A DNA stretch of 64,000 nt, from contig NZ_ML974127.1 in assembly GCF_004765815.2 (NCBI RefSeq), positions 1,521,203 through 1,585,202 on the forward strand. The letters run 5' to 3'. The DNA comes from Halorussus salinus (GTDB lineage: Archaea > Halobacteriota > Halobacteria > Halobacteriales > Haladaptataceae). This document shows, in pieces, positions 59,452-64,000 of the stretch. The translations under genes were made by a program, and so were the position numbers. The notes under the pieces are model-generated. The model saw only the letters and a program-made list of their open reading frames with translations. It was not told the DNA's origin and did no database searches. How positions within the stretch are numbered: position 1 is the stretch's first letter; each line of letters begins with the position of its first letter.

Positions 59452-60426
59452 ATGGCACGCGACAGTGTACTCGGAGGCGGCGGCGCGCGACGGTGGGCGC
59501 TCGCGCTGGTACTCGCTTCGCTGGTTCTCCTCGCGGGGTGTTCCGGCAGCGGGGGCGACGCCGCGATGCAAGCGACCTCGGGGCAGAATCTCGACGTATC
59601 GACCGACGCGGAAGCGACTCAGCGCGCGAGCGACGGCGGCGGCACGAACTCCCAGAGCGACGCGGCGGCCCGGAACCGGGCGCTGATTCGGACCGGGACG
59701 GTCGAGGTGACGGTCGAAGACTACGACGACGCTCGTCGGAACCTCACGCGCCAGACCGAACGACTCGGCGGGTTCGTCAGCGACTCGGCCCAGCAGGTCG
59801 AGACGCGCGGGAACCGGACGTGGACGAACGGGAAACTCGTCCTGCGAGTTCCGAAAAAGAACTTCTCGGCGCTCGTCGCGCGGGCCAAGGCGACCGGCGA
59901 GGTCCGCGCGGCCAGCACCAGCACGAAGGACGTGACGAAGAAACTCGTGGACATCGAGGCGCGACTGACGAATCTGAAGGCCCAGCGCGAGGAGTTGCGC
60001 GACCTCTACGCCGAGGCCAACGACACCGAGAACGTTCTGGAAGTCCAAGAACGCCTCTCGGAGGTCCAGTCCGAAATCGAACAGTTGGAGGCCCAGCGCA
60101 AGTCGTTGAACCGACAGGTCGCCTACTCGACGCTGACGGTCCGCCTCCACGAGCGTCCGCCCGAGCAGACCGCCCAACAGAGCGCCGCGTGGTACGACAC
60201 TGGCCTCGTCGCCGCGTTCGTCTCGTCGGCCAGCGGCGTCGTGGTCGTCGCGCGCGGACTGGCGGTCGGCACGGCGTACGCGCTCCCGTACCTCGTCGCG
60301 TTCGGCCTCCCGGTCGTCGGGGTGGTCGCGCTCTGGCGACGGCGCTCGGCGGACTCCTCGGGCGCGGACCTCCCCGACGCTCCCGAATCGCCGGAGGGCG
60401 GAGAGTCTGGCGAAGACGACGATTGA
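59452..60426 (+). CDS. DUF4349 lipoprotein
   Basis: The ATG at 59452 gives a 324-aa protein. Signal peptide ends LVLLAGC with lipid Cys at 30. A DUF4349 domain follows (ALIRTGTVEVTVEDYDDARRN, LGGFVSDSAQQVE, VLRVPKKNFSALVA), including a coiled coil with LEVQERLSEVQSEIEQLEAQ. A C-terminal membrane helix (LPYLVAFGLPVVGVVAL) anchors it on the far side of the coil. The family is found in bacteria and haloarchaea, of unknown role; the coiled coil suggests self-association at the surface. Confidence 0.8.
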   Translation: MARDSVLGGGGARRWALALVLASLVLLAGCSGSGGDAAMQATSGQNLDVSTDAEATQRASDGGGTNSQSDAAARNRALIRTGTVEVTVEDYDDARRNLTRQTERLGGFVSDSAQQVETRGNRTWTNGKLVLRVPKKNFSALVARAKATGEVRAASTSTKDVTKKLVDIEARLTNLKAQREELRDLYAEANDTENVLEVQERLSEVQSEIEQLEAQRKSLNRQVAYSTLTVRLHERPPEQTAQQSAAWYDTGLVAAFVSSASGVVVVARGLAVGTAYALPYLVAFGLPVVGVVALWRRRSADSSGADLPDAPESPEGGESGEDDD

Positions 60427-60526
60427 CGGGATTTTCGGGGGCTGTGCTTCTCGGTCGCGCACGTTCGTTTCTCCCGGTCGGTCAATCCCGGCAGTTTTTA
60501 TTACCGGGAAGCGTAAAGCCCGCATA

Positions 60527-60615
60527 GACCGATAGCTCGGAGGACGTGGCACTGCCACCGCGCGGTCCCACCGATGGCTGTAAGACGCCACGGCGGGGAC
60601 CGCGTCGCTCCGAGC
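60527..60615 (+). ncRNA. Putative structured RNA with a three-way junction
   Basis: Three nested helices are exact. P1: GCTCGGAG (60535-60542) with CTCCGAGC (60608-60615). P2: GTGGC (60546-60550) with GCCAC (60554-60558). P3: CGCGGTCCC (60561-60569) with GGGACCGCG (60596-60604), topped by CCG-A-TGGC with GCCA-CGG and an 8-base loop. A TATA-like tttttatta at 60495-60503 puts a start near 60527. No protein is coded. I do not recognise the family; ACA and C/D boxes are absent. The next gene, aRNase J, is on the same strand 220 bases away. Confidence 0.6.
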
Positions 60616-60672
60616 AGGTTTACGTGCGTACGGACGCCATCGGCGTGGCCTTGCCGTGTAGTGTGGCGCTGT

Positions 60673-60738
60673 CACGTAGCGTGGGTTTCCCACGTAGCGT
60701 GGGTCTCCCACGTAGCGTGGGTCTCCCACGTAGCGTGG
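60673..60738. repeat. 18-bp tandem repeat before aRNase J
   Basis: Nearly four copies of CACGTAGCGTGGGTCTCC, with one or two changes per copy. The unit contains an inverted half (CACG..CGTG), so copies could fold as small hairpins. The rest of 60616-60834 is G/C-rich with no gene. The array sits between a probable structured RNA and the aRNase J start. Confidence 0.8.
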
Positions 60739-60834
60739 CCTTGCCACGGAAGAAACGACGCGGCTCCGCCGCAGGAACGCAGACGGACGCGGCTTCGTCA
60801 CGAACGGTGGCTTTGCGTACACTAGGGTGAAACT

Positions 60835-62187
60835 ATGGAAATCGAAATTGCAACCATCGGCGGTTACGAAGAAGTCGGACGGCAGTGTACTGCCGTTCGC
60901 GCAGGCGACGACGTTGTCATCTTCGACATGGGGCTGAACCTCTCGAAGGTACTGCTCCACGACAACGTCGAGACAGAGAAACTACACAGTCTGGACCTCA
61001 TCGACATGGGGGCCATCCCGGACGACCGCGTGATGTCGGACCTCGAAGGCGACGTGCAGGCCATCGTCCCGACTCACGGCCACTTGGACCACATCGGGGC
61101 CATCTCGAAGCTGGCCCACCGGTACAACGCACCGGTCGTCGCGACGCCGTACACCATCGAACTCGTCAAACAGCAGATTCAGGGCGAGGAGAAGTTCGGC
61201 GTCGAGAACGACCTCGTGAAGATGGAAGCTGGCTCGACGATGTCCATCGGCGACTCCGGGAAGGTCGAGTTGGAGTTCGTCAACGTGACCCACTCCATCA
61301 TCGACGCCATCAACCCCGTCCTCCACACGCCGGAGGGCGCGGTCGTCTACGGTCTCGACAAGCGCATGGACCACACGCCGGTGCTGGGCGACCCCATCGA
61401 CATGAAGCGGTTCCGCGAAATCGGCCGCGAGGGCGAGGGCGTGCTGGCCTACATCGAGGACTGTACCAACGCGGGCCGGAAGGGCCGCACCCCGAGCGAG
61501 TCGGTCGCTCGCCGCCACCTCAAGGACGTGATGACCTCCGTCGAGGACTACGACGGCGGCATCGTGGCGACGACGTTCTCCAGCCACATCGCCCGCGTCA
61601 AGAGTCTCGTGGAGTACGCCCACGACATCGGCCGCGAGCCGGTACTCCTCGGGCGCTCGATGGAGAAGTACTCGGGCACCGCGGAACGACTCGACTTCGT
61701 TGACTTCCCCGAAGACATGGGGATGTTCGGCCACCGCAAGTCCGTGGACCGAACGTTCAAGCGAATCATGAAGGAGGGCAAGGAGAACTACCTCCCCATC
61801 GTCACGGGCCATCAGGGCGAGCCGCGCGCGATGCTCACCCGGATGGGCCGCGGCGAGACACCGTACGAACTGGAAGACGGCGACAAGGTCATCTTCTCGG
61901 CCCGCGTCATTCCGGAACCGACCAACGAGGGGCAGCGCTACCAGTCCGAGCGCCTCCTGAAGATGCAGGGCGCGCGCATCTACGACGACATCCACGTGTC
62001 GGGTCACCTCCGCGAGGAGGGCCACTACGCGATGATAGACGCGCTCCAGCCCCAGAACATCATCCCGGCCCACCAAGACATGAAAGGGTTCGCGCCGTAC
62101 GTGAGCCTCTGTGAGAGTCAGGGCTACGAACTCGGCCGGGACCTCCACGTAACGAGCAACGGCAACCTCATCCAACTCGCCGAGTAA
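60835..62187 (+). CDS. Archaeal RNase J (beta-CASP ribonuclease)
   Basis: A 450-aa metallo-beta-lactamase/beta-CASP nuclease. The active-site motif THGHLDHIG gives His81, His83, Asp85 and His86; further metal ligands lie in VTHSIIDAI and in [10 protein letters not shown]. The beta-CASP part runs about residues 190-350, with [16 protein letters not shown]. The enzyme has 5'-3' exonuclease activity on RNA in archaea. The start matches the family ([16 protein letters not shown]). idsA starts 1 base after its stop, a conserved arrangement in haloarchaea as far as I recall. Confidence 0.9.
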   Translation: MEIEIATIGGYEEVGRQCTAVRAGDDVVIFDMGLNLSKVLLHDNVETEKLHSLDLIDMGAIPDDRVMSDLEGDVQAIVPTHGHLDHIGAISKLAHRYNAPVVATPYTIELVKQQIQGEEKFGVENDLVKMEAGSTMSIGDSGKVELEFVNVTHSIIDAINPVLHTPEGAVVYGLDKRMDHTPVLGDPIDMKRFREIGREGEGVLAYIEDCTNAGRKGRTPSESVARRHLKDVMTSVEDYDGGIVATTFSSHIARVKSLVEYAHDIGREPVLLGRSMEKYSGTAERLDFVDFPEDMGMFGHRKSVDRTFKRIMKEGKENYLPIVTGHQGEPRAMLTRMGRGETPYELEDGDKVIFSARVIPEPTNEGQRYQSERLLKMQGARIYDDIHVSGHLREEGHYAMIDALQPQNIIPAHQDMKGFAPYVSLCESQGYELGRDLHVTSNGNLIQLAE

Positions 62188-62188
62188 C

Positions 62189-63250
62189 ATGACAGACGCG
62201 AGCGCCGAGACACTGGAAGAGCAGGTGCTTGGGGCGGTCGAACAGCGGCGGGAAATCGTCAACGCCGCCATCGAGGAGGACCTGCCCGTGGACGAGCCCG
62301 AACGGCTCTACGAGGCGGTCCGCTACCTGCTCGACGCGGGCGGCAAGCGCCTCCGGCCGACCGTGCTGTTGCTCGTCGCCGAGGCGTTCGCGGACGTAGA
62401 CGCCACCCCCGAGAGCATCGACTATCGGGACTTCCCCGACAGGGACGGTGACAGCGTGGACGTGATGTCCGCCGCGGTCGCAATCGAGGTCATCCAGTCG
62501 TTCACGCTCATCCACGACGACATCATGGACGACGACGACCTGCGCCGGGGCGTCCCCGCGGTCCACCGGGAGTACGACACCGAGACCGCGATTCTCGCGG
62601 GCGACACGCTCTACTCGAAGGCGTTCGAGATACTCGTGGAAGCCGACGCCGACCCCGAGCGCGTCGTGGAAGCGACCGACGTGTTGGCGACGACGTGTAC
62701 CAACATCTGCGAGGGCCAAGCTCGCGACATCGCGTTCGAAGAGCGCCCGAACGTCGTCCCCGACGAGTATCTGGAGATGATAAAGGACAAGACCGCGGTG
62801 CTGTACGGCGCGGCGGCGACCATCCCGGCCATCCTGCTCGGCGCGGACGACGAGACCGTCGAGGAGTTGTACCAGTACGGTATCGACGTTGGCCGGGGAT
62901 TCCAGATTCAGGACGACGTGCTGGACCTGACGGTCCCGAGCGAGAAGTTGGGCAAACAGCGCGGGAGCGACCTCGTGGAGAACAAACAGACCATCATCAC
63001 GCTTCACGCCCGCGAGCAGGGCGTTGACGTGGATTCGCTGGTCGAGACCGACGACGTGGAGTCGGTCACGGAGGCCGAAATCGACGAGGCGGTCGCCCGC
63101 CTTGAGGAGGCCGGAAGCATCGACTACGCCAAGGAGACGGCCCAAGAGTTGGTCACGCGCGGCAAAGACCGACTCACCGTCCTCCCGGAAAACGAGTCGC
63201 GCGACCTGCTGGAAGGCATCGCCGACTACCTCATCGAGCGCGGCTACTGA
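62189..63250 (+). CDS. idsA: Geranylgeranyl/farnesyl diphosphate synthase
   Basis: A 353-aa trans-isoprenyl diphosphate synthase. Both Asp-rich motifs are present: first DDIMD at residues 110-114 and second DDVLD at 242-246. The GGKRLRPTVLLL and KTAVLYGAAATIPAIL segments are conserved. It makes the C20 (and perhaps C15) prenyl donor for ether lipids. Residues before the first motif are small or aromatic enough to allow C20, but chain length cannot be settled by eye. It is co-transcribed with aRNase J. Confidence 0.9.
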   Translation: MTDASAETLEEQVLGAVEQRREIVNAAIEEDLPVDEPERLYEAVRYLLDAGGKRLRPTVLLLVAEAFADVDATPESIDYRDFPDRDGDSVDVMSAAVAIEVIQSFTLIHDDIMDDDDLRRGVPAVHREYDTETAILAGDTLYSKAFEILVEADADPERVVEATDVLATTCTNICEGQARDIAFEERPNVVPDEYLEMIKDKTAVLYGAAATIPAILLGADDETVEELYQYGIDVGRGFQIQDDVLDLTVPSEKLGKQRGSDLVENKQTIITLHAREQGVDVDSLVETDDVESVTEAEIDEAVARLEEAGSIDYAKETAQELVTRGKDRLTVLPENESRDLLEGIADYLIERGY

Positions 63251-63486
63251 CCCGCTCGTCGGGACCGTTCTCCTCGGCGTGCTTTTCTCGTCGCGCGCTT
63301 CTCCTCGCGGTCTGGTTCTGTACTCGGCGAAATGATACGAAACGAGAGCGACGATACGGAGCGAGCGACGTGAAGAACGGAGGGCGCGTCAGCGGGGACT
63401 GACGGTGGTCGGCGGGGCGGTGCTTCTCGGCCGCGGGCGCTACTCGATACGAGTCCGAAGAAGGGCGCCAGCGCGACCGGCCGCGG

Positions 63487-63873
63487 TCATTCGTTCGGGA
63501 ACTCTTTGTAGTGGGTGTGTTCGAGATACTCTTCGAGCGTGGGCTGTCGCCAGTAACGTACGACATCGCTGCGCTCGTCGTACTCCACGATGTCGGCCTC
63601 GCCGAGACGGGGGAGGTGGGTCTCCCGAAGCTCCTCGGCGATAGCCTCGTGGCGGGCGTCCGTGATCGGCTCGTCGCCGGTCCGGGCCTCCCACATGGCC
63701 ACTTCGTCGGCCAGTTGCTCGACCTCGGCGAGACCGTCCTCGGTTCCGATAAGCGTGTAGAGTGCGTACCGGCGTCGGCTCTCCGCGAGGAGGTCGAAGA
63801 GCTCGTCGAACGAGGGCGTCGTGACTGCGCGACCGTTCTGGAGGGCGTGGTCGCCCTCGGTACCCGAGCGAAT
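63487..63873 (-). CDS. Haloarchaeal winged-helix protein, start unresolved
   Basis: The frame reads SFDELFDLLAESRRRYALYTL, then EVEQLADEVAMWEARTGDEP, LRETHLPRLGEADIVEYDE and RYWRQPTLEEYLEH, the same winged-helix type as the gene at 12115 and probably a DNA-binding regulator. The frame stays open upstream to about 63950 but has no ATG, GTG or TTG before the GTG GCC ATG near 63705. I list it from the ATT at 63873 only to mark its extent. A TATA-like cttaacac lies at 63877-63884. The start may be non-canonical, or the N-terminus may be disrupted. Confidence 0.55.
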   Translation of the reverse strand: MRSGTEGDHALQNGRAVTTPSFDELFDLLAESRRRYALYTLIGTEDGLAEVEQLADEVAMWEARTGDEPITDARHEAIAEELRETHLPRLGEADIVEYDERSDVVRYWRQPTLEEYLEHTHYKEFPNE

Positions 63874-64000
63874 GGTCGTGTTAAGTTTGGCATGAATTGT
63901 GCCAGACGGCGAAGGCTTGCAACCACGATTCTGCTGTTTCTAGCTCGGCGTTGCGGAACGCGTTCGAAAACGAAGAAGTTCGTCGTTTTACCTCGCGGAA

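Noticed and set aside
60527..60640. The structured RNA as an H/ACA guide or a C/D guide
   Set aside because: There is no ACA about 15 bases from the helix base, no clear kink-turn, and no C and D boxes. The three-way junction does not match either class.
1..64000. CRISPR array, IS element or prophage
   Set aside because: No regularly spaced direct repeats with unique spacers, no transposase motif and no phage structural gene were seen on either strand.

Overview
The window is haloarchaeal chromosome (class Halobacteria). The proteins are strongly acidic, codon third positions are almost all G or C, many genes appear to have leaderless TATA-type promoters, and exported proteins carry twin-arginine lipoprotein signals. 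Typical haloarchaeal families recur: HalOD1, Bat-type HTH_10, a small winged-helix family, F420-dependent luciferase-like enzymes, aMBF1, and an intron-containing tRNA-Trp. I cannot fix the genus from sequence alone. I see no transposase, CRISPR array or prophage.

Layout. 0-10 kb: metabolic and regulatory genes (a flavoprotein cut by the window edge, a MOT1-like transporter, an SDR, a signal peptidase, an F420-type oxidoreductase, a VOC protein, a quinone reductase, HalOD1 and Bat regulators). 9.4-12.1 kb: a pterin/folate group (mptE-like and folP, facing a glutamine amidotransferase that could be PabA or TrpG). 12-16 kb: an aminotransferase, a PRC-barrel protein and a TrkA-DHH protein. 16-19.7 kb: a thiazole/oxazole-modified peptide (TOMM/LAP) locus made of a SagB-type dehydrogenase, an E1-like leader-binding protein and a YcaO cyclodehydratase, with a divergent 37-aa precursor ending in a Cys/Gly-rich core. 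19.8-20.2 kb: tRNA-Lys followed by tandem copies of its 3' end. 20-33.7 kb: an Lrp/TrkA-C regulator with an APC-USP permease, guaB, two DUF genes, tRNA-Trp with a guide-RNA intron, a metalloprotease-like lipoprotein, and a binding-protein/chemoreceptor pair.

33.8-37.5 kb: a second RiPP locus, with a class II lanthipeptide synthetase (LanM) and a 48-aa precursor behind it, set in AT-rich flanks. 37.8-48 kb: a pentapeptide-repeat-like protein, a Y-family polymerase with four PCNA-box-like motifs in its tail, a HerA-like ATPase, small membrane and secreted proteins and an S9 peptidase. 48-52.7 kb: tpiA between inverted copies of a dispersed repeat, aMBF1, and a hisC/adenylate-kinase-like/CDP-alcohol transferase operon. 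52.8-60.4 kb: a Gln/Gly/Ser/His-rich low-complexity protein, an isolated nuoCD, an F420 dehydrogenase-like enzyme and a DsbA-like lipoprotein with a membrane partner. 60.5-63.9 kb: a probable structured RNA, an 18-bp tandem repeat, aRNase J, idsA and a winged-helix gene with no clear start.

The most notable content is the pair of RiPP systems about 14 kb apart, each with a short precursor that ordinary gene calling tends to miss. Neither has a recognisable transporter, protease or immunity gene beside it, so export and maturation would depend on genes elsewhere.
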